Source of the DNA: Pestalotiopsis fici W106-1
Taxonomy: Eukaryota; Ascomycota; Sordariomycetes; Amphisphaeriales; Sporocadaceae
Reading direction: 5' to 3'
DNA: 64,000 nucleotides
Assembly (NCBI RefSeq): GCF_000516985.1
Contig: NW_006917093.1
Location: forward strand, 5,365,013 to 5,429,012
Shown here: in pieces, positions 47,546-59,513 of the stretch
Layout of the letters: each line of letters opens with the position of its first letter
Numbering within the stretch: the first letter of the stretch is position 1
Translations under genes and position numbers: made by a program
Notes under the pieces: model-generated
What the model saw: the letters and a program-made list of their open reading frames with translations, nothing else
What the model was told of the DNA's origin: nothing
The model's database searches: none

Positions 47546-48130
47546 TTAGCTTGGGGAAGTTATTGAAGCCATTTGGGCCGAAGCCAGCCGCTTCTCGTAA
47601 CAGACACTATTGTCGGCTTCGTTATAGTCTCCAAACATGTCGCGTTGAACAAACCCGCGTCTTTCATAGAAGCGCCTTGCTTTCGCCAAAAAAGTGCCAG
47701 TCTCCAATAGCAACAATGACCAGCCTCTTTCTAGAGCCTCTCCTTCCAGCCTCTCAAGTATCAGTTCTGCAATGGTACCGCGCGAGCCCTTGGGCAAATT
47801 CAATGGCCCCCGGTATGCTGTGTCGACAAACATGCGCTTGATCTCAGCGGCATCGATAAGCACACCATCCGGTGGAGAAGATAGTGGACGCAGACCGCCG
47901 CAGCCAACTGGAATGTCATTGCAATATGCAACAAGAAAAACTGGAACGTCGGCAGCAGATGGTGGAATCCCGGGTTCTAAGCCTCCCAGAACGGCGATTT
48001 CAGTTCGTTGGAGGTTCCGTAGGTGGATACCGTCTGGGTGATCCCAGGCGACTGGAAGAATGACAATGTTATGAGTGGACAACATGATGCGCGCGATAAC
48101 TTCGAGGAAACAAGCAAGGACTACAGACAT
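47546..48130 (-). CDS. GNAT-family N-acetyltransferase
   Basis: Intronless, 194 residues from ATG 48130; the internal ATG at 48085 gives a 179-residue form that starts nearer the domain. GNAT features in order: VPVFLVAYCNDIPVGCGGLRPL (beta 2-4), AAEIKRMFVDTAYRG leading into a pyrophosphate loop GSRGTIAELIL (motif A, acetyl-CoA binding), SLLLLETG and ARRFYERRGFVQRDMFGDY (motif B). The loop RG(PLNLPKGS)RG is longer than usual by a few residues. The acceptor is unknown; small-molecule or peptide amines are typical. Confidence 0.88.
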   Translation of the reverse strand: MSVVLACFLEVIARIMLSTHNIVILPVAWDHPDGIHLRNLQRTEIAVLGGLEPGIPPSAADVPVFLVAYCNDIPVGCGGLRPLSSPPDGVLIDAAEIKRMFVDTAYRGPLNLPKGSRGTIAELILERLEGEALERGWSLLLLETGTFLAKARRFYERRGFVQRDMFGDYNEADNSVCYEKRLASAQMASITSPS

Positions 48131-48704
48131 TAGAAGTGGTTGATCGGTTGGTCTTGAGAACGCTTATAAAGGGCGCTTTCCAGACTCCTATCATGAAGAC
48201 TATAAATAGAAGCTTCGAGAAGCATGCGCCACAACTGAGACGACTTTGGCATAGGACAAATGGGCACGATGTATACTGGAGCCGCTGCATTTTTGATCGT
48301 GTCGTCGGTGTATGTGTTTTCGGGCAGTGTCAGTTGTCTTTGTTCTTGGATCATTCACCACGCGCAGAAACTATCTAATGCATTTTTCGTGGCCTTCGAG
48401 AATTATCAGATTCTAAAATAGATCACTAGCCACCCTTACCACAGAGAGACCCACCCATCTGAAGCTTTGCTGATTCTAGTGTACGAAAGATGCCGGATCA
48501 GATAAGATGATCGAGATAAATTATCGCAGGTGTGGCCCGGACCAAGTGGGGCAGCGTGTCACCTGGGGCCGAGTCCCGAGTACCACTGACCCTGGGTAAA
48601 ACAACGCGTAAATTGTTTGAGATCACACAATTGGTGAATGAATTACCAGCAGATAACGAGGAGGTTCTCTCGGCGATAAAGTCTCTGCCGAACTCGCGCG
48701 CGCA
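48131..48704. other. Upstream of the helical-repeat gene; possible lost N-terminal coding sequence
   Basis: A frame at about 48,532-48,777 reads KLFEITQLVNELPADNEEVL and SLPNSRAQWEHV, which looks like real protein, but it is in a different phase from the gene that follows and overlaps its start. Either a one-base frameshift separates them or the frame is chance. Confidence 0.35.
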
Positions 48705-51123
48705 ATGGGAACATGTCTCTGTACCTCGATTCACCGCTTGGCCGAGACGTTTGACGAGGATCGAGCTAAAGAGCTGATCCCTGCTCTAAACTCGCACCTG
48801 CAGCATCTGGTCGCCGTGCTGGGTCAGTCCCGAGCTCTCTGCCGCGAGGTGCAGTATCGCATCACCCCCAGCAATCAGCGGACAAACAAGGTCTTCTCCG
48901 TCGAGTCCGTCGATCTCACGCCTGTCGACCAGGTATGCGAGCGATTCCGAGGTGATGTCGATGGCTTCTGGACCGTCTTTGACGATGACGCCGTCCACGC
49001 CGAGTTACGGCGGCGACTTGCCTGCGTCGTGATATTTCTCCGGTCTAGATTGAGTGCCCAAGCGTCCGTGCCCCCTCCCATCGCCAAACTCTTCGTCGGA
49101 CAACCCAACTATACAAACATTCGGAATTCTGGGAGAAAGTATATTCAGCTCGCTCGCAGACTCGGTGGTCTCGGAGCTATCTTTTGGTTCCCACTCAATA
49201 TTCCACATTCGACGTAAGCAGACATATTTCAGAAAACAAGAGGGCATACTCAACATTGCACAGATACGAGAGATATCTAAACGTGGATGACGGGGAGCTA
49301 TTCAGTCATTTCCTCTCTCTTCGTCCACAATTTAAGCACTATACAGGGTTTGTGCAGCGCTCAATTCTGTGTCAATTGCACGGTTAGTCTTCTTGTGCAG
49401 TGTATCATTACTCAAAAACTGCCCTGCTCACCTTCCTAGATCTTTCTCTTCAATCATCATACTACAACCTTTTTGCCGACTACGCTGATGTCCTTCCCGA
49501 CTCTGACCAGCTCTTACTCCTGCTTCATGGACTTGGTGGCACTGAGATTCCCGTCGTTCTATTGAAAAGTGCCCGCCTCTCCCAGCGTCGTTGGAATATC
49601 CATGGAGAGATAGAGAGTATCAATGCGATAGACTTTGGGCTCCCAAAAGGAGTGGTCGAATGTTTGTCAGATGAAACAGTATTCTCCTCAGTGGCAGCAA
49701 GCCCCTACATCATTAAGCAAGTCCTGGAAGATGACACGGTCGCTTGGTCTCTGCGTCCGGAATTCAGCCTCTTCCTATCCCAAGCCTTGACCCCCGAAGC
49801 CATGGAGGAGCTTGGATCAATAGCATTGAAGCTGTTGTGCTTTGCCTGCCCACCATGCTATGAGGGCAATACAGACTGGTACGACTCAGTCCTTGGATAC
49901 TCAATTATCTTCTCTCACGTTAATCTTCTAGGTCTATACCGCTCAAAGACGCAGTTTGGATGGTATTAGATAATGCTATACAGATGCAGAAAGTGCAAAG
50001 TTCAGATAGATCTCAGGTTCTCGAGGCAATTCTCTACTTTGCCGAGAGAGACTCGGTCTCCACCCGGCACGCGGCCATGGAGCGAGCTAAAGCTCTTGTG
50101 CGAAAGCCAATGTCATATTATCTCCAGGCCTCTGTTGTGCTCTTTCAGAGCATACTATGTCGCATTGATGGAGATACTGTCAAGTCCGAGGCGCAAATAC
50201 GCAACTTCATGTGGCGCGGCCCGCAGCCAGCCACGCGCCGCGACCATGCACTCAGAGGGCGGCTACACATTTCTCAAATCGAGAATAAAATCAAGTGCTT
50301 CGACAATGATGTACCCTCGTTCATTTACAAGTGGAGAGCTGAGTTGCCATTGTCCACTCTCGACACCGAGGTAACTTTCAGACTCCAGAGCACAGCGGCA
50401 AGGTTCTTTCAGTCCATTGGAGACTTTGGTGCCGCCAGAGCGTCTCTTGAACAGTTCATGGCATTGAGTTCGCCCAAGCCCATCCGTGATATTTCACGAC
50501 GCCTCTTGGTTGGCAGACTCGCGGACATGTATTGCGAAATGGAGGATTATGCAAAGGCTCTCGAGATACTTCAGCCAGAACTTGACAGCGCCGTCGGACC
50601 GGGTCGATCACGCCGTGATTTCCGACGTTTATTGTTGGCGTCCGTGGAAAGTAATATCGGACTCGGAAGACTAGATGCGGCGCAATCCCTATTGAATGAA
50701 CTTCGGAATCATGAACCTCGGGAGTTGGACAACATACACGACCAGCAACTGCATATGCGCATAGTTCTTGCCGCAGCTCGCATCGTCCACTTGGGGTCCG
50801 ACCGCGAGGAGGCAGTGCACCAATGGATGTTTGCGCTTTGGGAGGTGCAGAACATGAACATTCTCAATTCTACCGCCGGGTTTACGGCGGCCATGATATA
50901 TCTGTCCCTCGCCCACGCACAACTTACCACTGGCGACAGGTACGGTGGCCAGCAGTCGTGGGAATCTGGATCAGAAATCTTGAAACACGAGAGATGCGAA
51001 TTCTGGCTATCCGTTGTTCCCACAGTTTGGCTGCAAAAGATTGCTCAAGAGGTTCATGCGATGGAAGGTTGGTCGGTGAACATGATGCTTCCAGGCGGCA
51101 CGCGCACCGTCACGAGGCCGTGA
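48705..51123 (+). CDS. Uncharacterised 752-residue fungal protein with C-terminal helical (TPR-like) repeats
   Basis: Exons 48705-49213, 49264-49382, 49440-49878 and 49932-51123, in one frame. The N-terminal half (RLAETFDEDRAKELIPALN, IFWFPLNIPHSTYERYLN, LFSHFLSLRPQFKHYTGFVQ) is not recognised. The C-terminal 390 residues are all-helical with TPR-like periodicity: TAARFFQSIGDFGAARASLE, LADMYCEMEDYAKALEIL, VESNIGLGRLDAAQSLLNEL and MIYLSLAHAQLTTGDRYGG. It is probably a protein-interaction scaffold. No membrane segment or signal peptide. The start is the first ATG in phase; see the upstream entry. The family is fungal as far as I recognise; function unknown. Confidence 0.78.
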
Positions 51124-51510
51124 TCTCTAGGAATCCCACCTGTGGCCATGTAGTATCTGTTGACTGGTCAGACGGACGGTCAGATTGATTAGATATGATT
51201 GTGCCAAGCATGTGCAGTAGGTAGCGTGAATCTTTTCTCGGAGTTCCTCACCGTCAACAAGACAAGGTTGGGTCCACCAACCCTGCAGGCGGGTCAACAG
51301 GGGTCACCGCTACCATACTACTATAGTGTGTATAGATATAAACTAGTAGTATTGGAATATTGGGCCGAGCCGAGCCCATCGGACTGAATGGGCCCTGTGC
51401 TAGACATTAAATAGATATTGTCTTCTCTTCCACGCAGATGCGCAGACAGAATCCCCCTCATCCTGGATTTAGCTTCCTAAGCCAATCTCCTGCTACACAT
51501 ACAGCGTCAG
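51124..51510. other. Intergenic, 0.39 kb
   Basis: Promoter region of the MFS gene; nothing specific recognised. Confidence 0.35.
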
Positions 51511-53231
51511 ATGAGTCCCGAGCAAATTTCCATGGCGAAAGCACCTGATGGGTCGTCGCCGACGGCGGACTCATCCGAGACGACGTCTCTTCTCCGAGAA
51601 TCTGAGCGCCCTTCGGACTCCAGCGACACAAAAGTTATCTCATGGATGTCACTTCCAAGGAAAGGGCAGCTAGCCGTCATTGTCTTTGCTCGTTTAGCCG
51701 AGCCTTTGAGCGAGCGGTCTTTGACATCTTACCTCTTTTACCAATTGCGATGGTTCAGTCCACACCTTGGTCCCTCTGAGATTGCCAAGCAGGCGGGCTA
51801 CCTTACTGCTGTATTCGCTGCCGCACAATGTCTTACCTCCATGTGGTGGGGTCGCGCTGCAGATAATCCTCGCCTGGGTCGTAAAGGCGTCTTGATTATT
51901 GGTCTTACCGGCTCGGCCCTCTCTGCCCTGGGAATGGGGTTTTCTAGATCTCTGATTGCCGCCTTCTTTTTCCGATTCTGTGCTGGTGCTCTCAATGGCA
52001 ATGTCGGCGTACTGAGGACCATGGTGTCTGAAGTAGTTGCTGATAAACGGTACGTCAAATGATTCCATGAACAATTCATTACAAGTATATGATCAAGGCG
52101 GAATGCTAATATATGAATAGTTATCAATCTCGAGCCTTTCTTCTCTTGCCTATGTGCTTCAATGTCGGTGTCATCATTGGACCACTTTTGAGCGGTTTCC
52201 TTGCGGATCCCATTCATTCAATGCCTGGCATTTTTGGGCCTGGCTCGTTTCTTGGTGGCGATGATGGCGTCGAGTTCCTGAGAATGTTCCCGTACGCGCT
52301 CCCCAACCTGTTCTGCGCCTTCATCTTGGGTGCAGCCGCTTTTGGGATTATACTCGGTCTCGACGAGACGCATCCTCGACTCCGGGGACGGCCAGATCCT
52401 GGACGCAGACTCGGCGAGCTCATCATGCGCAAGATTTTGCGACATCCAACTTCGGCATACTCTTACCAGCCAATACCGTCCAGCGTTGCGGAAACGCCGC
52501 TCAATTCACTCTGGGACGAGGAGGAGGCGGACGAAAGGCCAGCGAAACCCGAGGACAAGAAGCAAACTCCGCTGCGTGCCATCATGACTCGAAATGTCTG
52601 CCTCAACATGCTTCAGCGTTTCTTGCAGTCTTTGCACGTCTCGGCCTTCAATTCCATGTTCTTTAGTCTGTTGCCAGCTCCAAGAGCAGAGAACCAGGAT
52701 TTCCACTTGCCGTTCCGCTTCACCGGCGGTCTTGGACTATCGAGCGAGAAGATGGGATTCGCCAACATGACTATTGGCATGATTGGCATACCACTGCAGC
52801 TCCTCTTATACCCAAGAATCATTAGCAGCCTTGGTGTCAGGAGCTCTTATCGCATCTTCCTACCGCTCAGCATTGTCGCGTACTTTTCGCTGCCCTACCT
52901 TGTTCTCCTGCCCGACGAGGCCGCCCTGATTTGGACCTGTCTGTCCATGGTTCTGACCATGAATGTCATGTCCAGGACATTTGTCAACCCGGCAACCATC
53001 ATGCTGGTTAATGATTGCGCGCCGAGCCCGGATCTCCTCGGCACCGTCCACGGCCTCGCGTCGAGCATCTCGAGCGCGGCCAGGATTCTGGGACCGACGG
53101 TTGGCGGTCTCATGCTGGGATGGGGTCTGGCGCATAATTTTGTCGGGTTGCCGCTGTGGCTCTTGGGTATCATTGCCGTCGCAAACTGGGCTGTTCTTTG
53201 GTGGATTGACGATGTCAACATGTCTGGCTGA
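51511..53231 (+). CDS. MFS transporter, ZIFL/YCR023C-like multidrug type
   Basis: Twelve-helix proton-coupled transporter, 549 residues; exons 51511-52049 and 52121-53231. A Ser-rich cytosolic N-terminus carries a di-leucine TTSLLRE signal. The loop 2-3 motif is WWGRAADNPRLGRKGVLIIG (MFS motif A). A long central loop (about residues 270-340, acidic, with LWDEEEADERPAKPE) separates the halves. C-terminal half: GLGLSSEKMGFANMTIGMIG and FVNPATIMLVNDCAPSPDLLG, a block typical of this ZIFL-like subfamily. Subfamily members move metals, organic acids or drugs; the substrate here is unknown. Confidence 0.88.
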
Positions 53232-54201
53232 TTGGCATGGTTCTACAAAGCTCTATTTCTAATGCCTTTAATGCATGATTCAAGTTTTCAGAGCCTGTAG
53301 ATTGATATGATCTGTTTCTGACTTGGTACCTATTGTAGATGTGCGTACGGTCAAGATGCTGCACCATCAGGGTAGTTTAGAACCTAAATTCCATGTCTAA
53401 TCCACCATAAATCTGGCCCCAACACCGTCGCAATCATGTGCTTAGATTTTGGATCATGATTTCCCCAAAGTCTTCTTGCCATTCACATGGCGAAATGTTG
53501 TTGCGATATCGGCTATTCTCTGTGTCTCCTGGGTATAATATCGGCATTCATTCTTTGCAATCGCAGAGTTTGTCGTGAGAATTTGCTGTGGGTCTCCATC
53601 TGTGGCCCAGGATTATCACGGGAGTCGCTTTGTCACTGTGAGAGAAATGCAAAAGCTTTGATCCCCGCCATTGCACCATGAAACGACCCGCTTCTATCGA
53701 CATCGCGTCTTGGCATCGTGGTGTTAAGAAGTCTCCATGTGGCTCACGGCTCTTGGCGAAGCGTTAGCCCTCTCGGATTTAGTCGGCGCTCATGATCGGA
53801 ACAGATAATCGTTGCGAAACTCATGATAGGGTTGTACATGTAGCGATCGACACTCCCGTTGAAATGGTTCACCCCGTCCTCTCTCCATGAGTCCATGGTT
53901 TCTTTCGGGTCCGTCTCCTCGGATCTGTCCACTTTGTACGCTTGATTTTGCACTAGCGTTTGCTCGCTATGCAGGTCGGTCTATGATGGGCTGGTAGGTC
54001 ATGAAGCGCGGATGGTAGGTAGCCAGGGTCCAGAAGAAGAGGCTCCAGAAACAGCTATAGTGGAGTACTGGTCATTACTCTGTATGGTACAGTCGCATTT
54101 CGTCGCTTAAGGACTGGTTTGATGTTCTTTGTATCTTATCAATCGGATCAGGATTGAACTTTGTCGTTCCATCCGCAGCTATATCGCCTTTCAGTCTCAG
54201 T
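53232..54201. other. Intergenic, 0.97 kb
   Basis: Nothing recognised; contains the ferric reductase promoter. Confidence 0.4.
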
Positions 54202-56076
54202 ATGACCGACATGGCGACCATGAAGCCTCCGACGCTGAAGCAACTTAAGAATGAGAAAGTTTTGAAAATCTATGCTGCATTTCTCTGCGGTTTGATTATC
54301 CTTGTCATTGTATCTCATTGGCTAAATGATTATTGCCACAAGAAACAACCACTTTCGGCGCGACGTGGACTGCGGGATCATGGTCGCAGGGCCTACACTA
54401 GAGTTTTTAAGTATGTCAATCAAGATGCAGTGATTTCAACATTGCATTATACTAATAGCTTCAAAGCAAACTTGAGACACGGACAAACTGGATTTGGCTG
54501 GGCAGGCCGTGCTTTGGCCTGATTTTACTTGTTTGCATCTTTGTTTTGGGTAATACCATATTATCTTTCACAATCTTCGCCGCCTTTCGAGTGAATCATT
54601 GGGCTTCTAGATTTGGATGGTAAAGTGTTCATCTTGCGCCCCTCGAGGAGTTCCTCTTGTAGCTGACACTTCTTAGGCTGGGTGCTGCCAACATGGCCCT
54701 GTGCGTTTTCTTTGGATTTAAAAACACGCCACTAGCTGCCTTTGTGCATACGTCACACACCCAGCTCAACATTTTTCATCGGATCGTGGGTTATGCCACA
54801 ATCTTCTTGGTGTTTCTTCATGCGATATTCTATACCATACACTTTGGCCGCCAAGGTCGCTGGGAGACTTTGTTGGAGGAAGGCAATCTACAAGGAATTG
54901 GCGCCGGCATTGCTTTCCTCATACTCCTCATGGCCATTTTCAGGCATCAGGGATATGAGATCTTCTACGTCAGCCACATTGTAGGTTTCATCGCTTCGGT
55001 TGTGTTAGTGACATTTCATAGACCAAAATGGTCCGGGAAACTTCCAGTTGTGATGATATTCATCGCTTTAATCTGGACACTGGATCGTGCGATTCGAACA
55101 GCGAGAATGTATAGCAACCTGGTCAACAATTCCGCCACATTCTATCCGCTTCCCGATGGAGGAACTAGAGTTATCCTGAAAAAGCCGGGCGCTCAAATTG
55201 GATTGCCAGGGTCGCACTGCTTTCTATGGATTCCAAGGATCCATCTTTTTGGAAACCACCCCTTCACCATTGTCAGCAATGGTCCTTCAGGGTTAGAGCT
55301 TGTCATGAAGTCACACGAAGGGTTTACCAAAGCTGTGAATACTTTTGCTACCCTCTACCCGGGTCGCTGTACTTGGGCTTCGATAGATGGGCCCTATGGC
55401 ACACTTGCAGATACCAGAGACTACGACAAGTTAATCATGATTGCAGGTGGAAGCGGGGCTGCATTCACGTTTGGTCTGCTGAATCGCATCATTGACCAGT
55501 CTAAGATGGCCAAGGTACAATCGATTGAGTTTATATGGACCATACGGCATATAGGTGAGCCAATGAATGACCTTTTATGCATTTAAACCCCCTTCTAACG
55601 ATTCGGCAGAGCATATGAGTTGGTTTCATGAGAGTTTACACCATCTGGCTAATTCTGGGCTGCCCGTCCTTATAACAGTCTATGTGACGGGCCATGAACC
55701 ACCAGCCGAAAGAGATATCGCTGCAAACACCTACGAAGTATGTCATGAAACACAGATAGGGACGCAAAGTTCACTAGTATCAGACAGAAGCACAGCAAGG
55801 TATGGAACGTTTCAGCAGGCAGATATGTTGGCCAAGTTTTTAGCGGGACCTGCAGATGATGGCTTTGCGGAGCTTCACAATATTAAGATCGGGAGAATGG
55901 ACATCGAAGTAGTTATTGGCGAGAGTCTGCAAACTTTGGACAGCCAGAGTCGGGTTCTTGTGACCGCTTGCGGCCCAAGGTCACTTATGGATGCCGTCAG
56001 AGATTCGGCGGACAAATGGCGGGATAAGTCGGAGGTCGCTCTACAAGTACACTGCGAGGCGTTCGACAGTGGGTGA
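54202..56076 (+). CDS. Ferric-chelate reductase (FRE/NOX superfamily)
   Basis: Plasma-membrane flavocytochrome that reduces Fe(III) or Cu(II) chelates with NADPH electrons. Exons 54202-54410, 54467-54619, 54677-55554 and 55610-56076, 568 residues. The ferric-reductase transmembrane domain has paired heme-ligand histidines in HTQLNIFHRIVGYATIFLVF plus LHAIFY, and in SHIVGFIASVVLVTFH. FAD binding: GNHPFTIVS. NADPH binding: MIAGGSGAAFTFGLLNRI, and the C-terminal VLVTACGPRSLMDAVRDSA. It is shorter than typical 700-residue FRE proteins because the extracellular N-terminal part is small. Repression by iron is usual for the family; I saw no clear GATA site cluster. Confidence 0.9.
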
Positions 56077-56579
56077 CTTATCGGAAGATAGCCCGAAAAT
56101 GAAAAATTTTGACAAGAAAACTGAACAAGAATTCCCGAGGAGTCCTCAATTTTCGCGCACGAAGTGAATGCTACATACCAAATGTCGACCAGCTTGGACT
56201 GAGCCGGAGAGTTCCACTCCAATACCCGACCTGAGAATCATCGGATCTGATTATGTACGTGACGTTTTACTAGTAGGGGCCCCCTTGACCAAAATTACGG
56301 GTCCTCTAGAACACGCCCAGGGGGCGTGTCCGAAATGAGCGTCTAGCTCCAGGGATCAGATAAGATTATCCATCGAGCCAAGCAGGCCAACACTTCCACT
56401 GATGCGCACTTTGAGAAAGACTGATCTGTATATATAGAAAGAATGCTGTCGCTGTCAACGTCCTGGTGAAAATTTAAGTCCAGCTTGATTCAATATTTCA
56501 TTACACAGGCTGCTTCCCACCAGGAGCTCCTCATCCATCAATATCGTGGTCATCTCTCAGAGCGGGCGCCGAGGAAACC
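56077..56579. other. Intergenic, 0.5 kb
   Basis: Contains a short inverted GGGGCCCCC/GGGGGCGTG patch near 56,275-56,330; nothing else recognised. Confidence 0.35.
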
Positions 56580-58519
56580 ATGTCTGCCGGTTCGCCTCCT
56601 TCCGATGGCAGCGATGTAGCCGCGCAAACAATTACTCGCCCTAGTGAAAAGGCCCCCGCCGATGTTGTGGGCTACTCAGCAGAAGAGTCTGAGAAACCAA
56701 AAGATTTCCCATGGACTTGGAAACTCACGGCCCTGGCCTGCGGTATTGCCCTCTCTTGGGGTTCATCCTTTTCAGAAAACACACTTGGTCCACTCAAAAG
56801 CACGCTGATAAAAGAATTGGATATCACAAACTCTCAAGTGGGCATCTAATGTGACATCCTTTAGTCAAACAACGGAACTGTGACTAACGCCGTACATAGT
56901 ATGGAGCCATCTCTTCGGCTACGTCTCTTGTGAATACCATCCTTCCCATTGTGGGTGGATATGCTCTGGACTTTTATGGAGTAGAGTGGTGAGTTTTCTC
57001 TCAGATCTGCCAAACTTCTTTAAGGACTTTGGGATGAGCACAATTGGAGCCTCTCGCTAAACTCTTGACATGCAGGGGATCATTGGCATGCTCCATTGCA
57101 ATCTTCATCGGTGCTTCAATATCGGCCGCCGGATCGAACCAGGATTCCTTCACTCTAGTCGTCACTGGGCGAATTATTATGGGCTTTGGTAGTACCGTCA
57201 TCGAAACTTGTACATCCAAGGCAAGTCTAACCTATTGGGAGGCATCAAAGTTGCATGTAAAACTAACAATGGGTTACAAAGATCTTGGCCCACTGGTTCC
57301 AGCATAGAGGATTGGGTTTGGTGTACGGTCTGGATGTTTCAATTGGTGAGTATACAATTCCATGAAAGCAAGGCGATGCGCTGACGACTTCATTGCAGGA
57401 AAACTCATCGTGTTGCTTGCCAAGGCTACCGCTGTCCCGATGCGAGATGCTACCTCGTTCTGGGGCTGGGCATTGTGGATTCCGGCAATTGTCTGCTTTG
57501 CAAACCTGCTGCAGAACATCTTCTACGTGTGGTGGGCCCGAACACGACCAGCATGGGCTCACATACCCACTGGTCAACAGCTGCGCACCAAATCAAAGCA
57601 ATTCAACAGCACTCAGGCGAGGAACAACGACGTGAGCACCGTGGTGACCGCTGGCACTACCCGCAGATTCAACATCAGGAGCATTTGGAGAGCCATCAAC
57701 CGTGTTCCGCGTTTCTTCTGGCTCGTGGCATGTACTCAGATCCTACAAGCTGGCGTCGTCGGTAGCTTCAACGGCCTCAACGCCGACATCATCACCGTGA
57801 CTCGGGGGTCCACGGCGCAGATTGCCGGCTATACATCGGCTTTACAGCAGGTTATTCCCATCATCTGCACACCCTTGATTGGCTTGTTCTTTGATACCTT
57901 TGGATTCAGAATGATGGTTGTCAGTTTCACTTCTGCCATCTGGATCCTAGTGTACTGCCTCATTGGGTTTACTGAGACTAATGCACTGGGCACCATGATC
58001 ATTGCTTCCCTCGGATCGGCTTTCAACGCCATCCCATTCCTGGTGTCGATTCCTTTGATGGTGCCATCTCAGGTCGAACTCGGACTGGTTTTTGGAATTT
58101 GGAAAGCCTTCAATAACAGTAGCAGTGTTATCGTTGATATGATTGCCGGACGGCTCCAAGACATAACACCCGGAGGCACATATGAGCGCGTTATTGCGTT
58201 TTTCGTCGCAGTAAAGGGCCTAGAGTTTTGTCTGGGAATGTTTTATGGCATTCTGGACAGGAGGTATGTTCTTTTTTTTTTTTTTTCTTTTGGCTATTGC
58301 CGCGTTCATGAAAACTTGTTGTACTGACATTTGATTGGCAGATTCCTCTCGGGTGTGCTCACCATGAGTGAAAAGAAGCGCATGAACGCCGAGGCGAATA
58401 ACGAACTTGGTGATCCCGTTGGACGAAAGCCTTCAGCGAAATTCACGCTAGTGGGAATCGTCTTGCTTTGCTCTACAATCATTGTTGCTTGGGTTTTGTT
58501 CATTAAATACTCGATATAA
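56580..58519 (+). CDS. MFS transporter, MFSD1-like, with a GC-AG intron
   Basis: Twelve-helix MFS protein of 532 residues. Exons 56580-56837, 56900-56988, 57076-57220, 57282-57345, 57399-58263 and 58342-58519. Intron 57221-57281 starts with GC (AAG|GCAAGT), the accepted non-canonical donor; without it the frame breaks. Motifs: an early ENTLGPLKSTLIKELDITNSQYG block, GRIIMGFGSTVIETCTSK, FQHRGLGLVYGLDVSIGKL, and a C-terminal half with FFDTFGFRMMVV. These are typical of MFSD1-like proteins, which in animals export dipeptides from lysosomes and in fungi are mostly uncharacterised. Substrate unknown. Confidence 0.87.
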
Positions 58520-59513
58520 GTCATGGCTGTTGGGTGATGGGTGATTGGTACTGCCTTGCATCACTCACAATCATCTGATCAGTCATTGGTGGGACTGTGC
58601 TCTCAACACCATCCGTTCAATGCTCAGCTCAATGGTATCTAAAAAATCGAATATTCCAATTCAATCAACATGGCTATAAAGATTTCCAATGTCGCCGATG
58701 TACTTATCCAAAATGACTGCCATCCAAGTCTCGTACGGGGGTTCTACGTACTGCAAGCAACCCCAGTATATGAGAGTACCTACAGAGCGGCGCCCTCCAC
58801 TAAACTATAGCCGTGCACCAGCTTGGGCCAAGGCAGAGTCGTACGCTAGAGCTGTTCCCTTCATGTTAGTGGTCAAATCCATCAATTACACAGCTCTGGG
58901 AATAAAAAGCTGTCTTCTCACCAGGATTTGGCCTATATATTTCATTTTGGCCTCCCGATCCTGTATGGAAAGTTTCGTCGTTGGATTGGCAGCCAGCACC
59001 GCCATCTTGATAGCCAGCTAATTCCTTATGCGGAAGGCCACGCACGTCTGTCCCACAAATACAGTCCCTTGTGCGAAGGACCCTGACAGGACAGCCAGCC
59101 TTTGCAGACGGCGAGGCACCTTGGATCAAATCGCAACTTCCTGAGAAAGGCTGATTGATCGTAGCAGGACTTGTCTAACGAGATGCATCTCTTCATCTGG
59201 TCCATTATAAGCAAAAGTATACGACGTGCTCAATCGGATCATATCACGATCCCTGCCATTACCTTCACGTCGGTTGTGCATGGCCCTGCAAGGGTGTCGT
59301 TTCTGATGCTGGTTGAGGACCATTTGTCAGCCAACTCGTTTTGTCAGCCATCTCGCCGCCATAACGCGGGGCATCAACATGGCATGATGAGGTGCCGAAA
59401 ACCGCTCTGCCGTTGACTGGGCATGTAAACAATGGTGGAATATCAATCCTGGACCGCATTGTATCCAACAGAGGACCAGTCAATACTTTCAGCTTCTTAG
59501 GCGACAAAGCAAA
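58520..59513. other. Intergenic, 1.0 kb
   Basis: Short frames on both strands have no family character. Nothing recognised. Confidence 0.4.

Noticed and set aside
54530..54610. Possible GT-AG intron in the ferric reductase gene
   Set aside because: Reading straight through keeps a hydrophobic helix and joins in frame to the RFGW motif, so no intron is needed.
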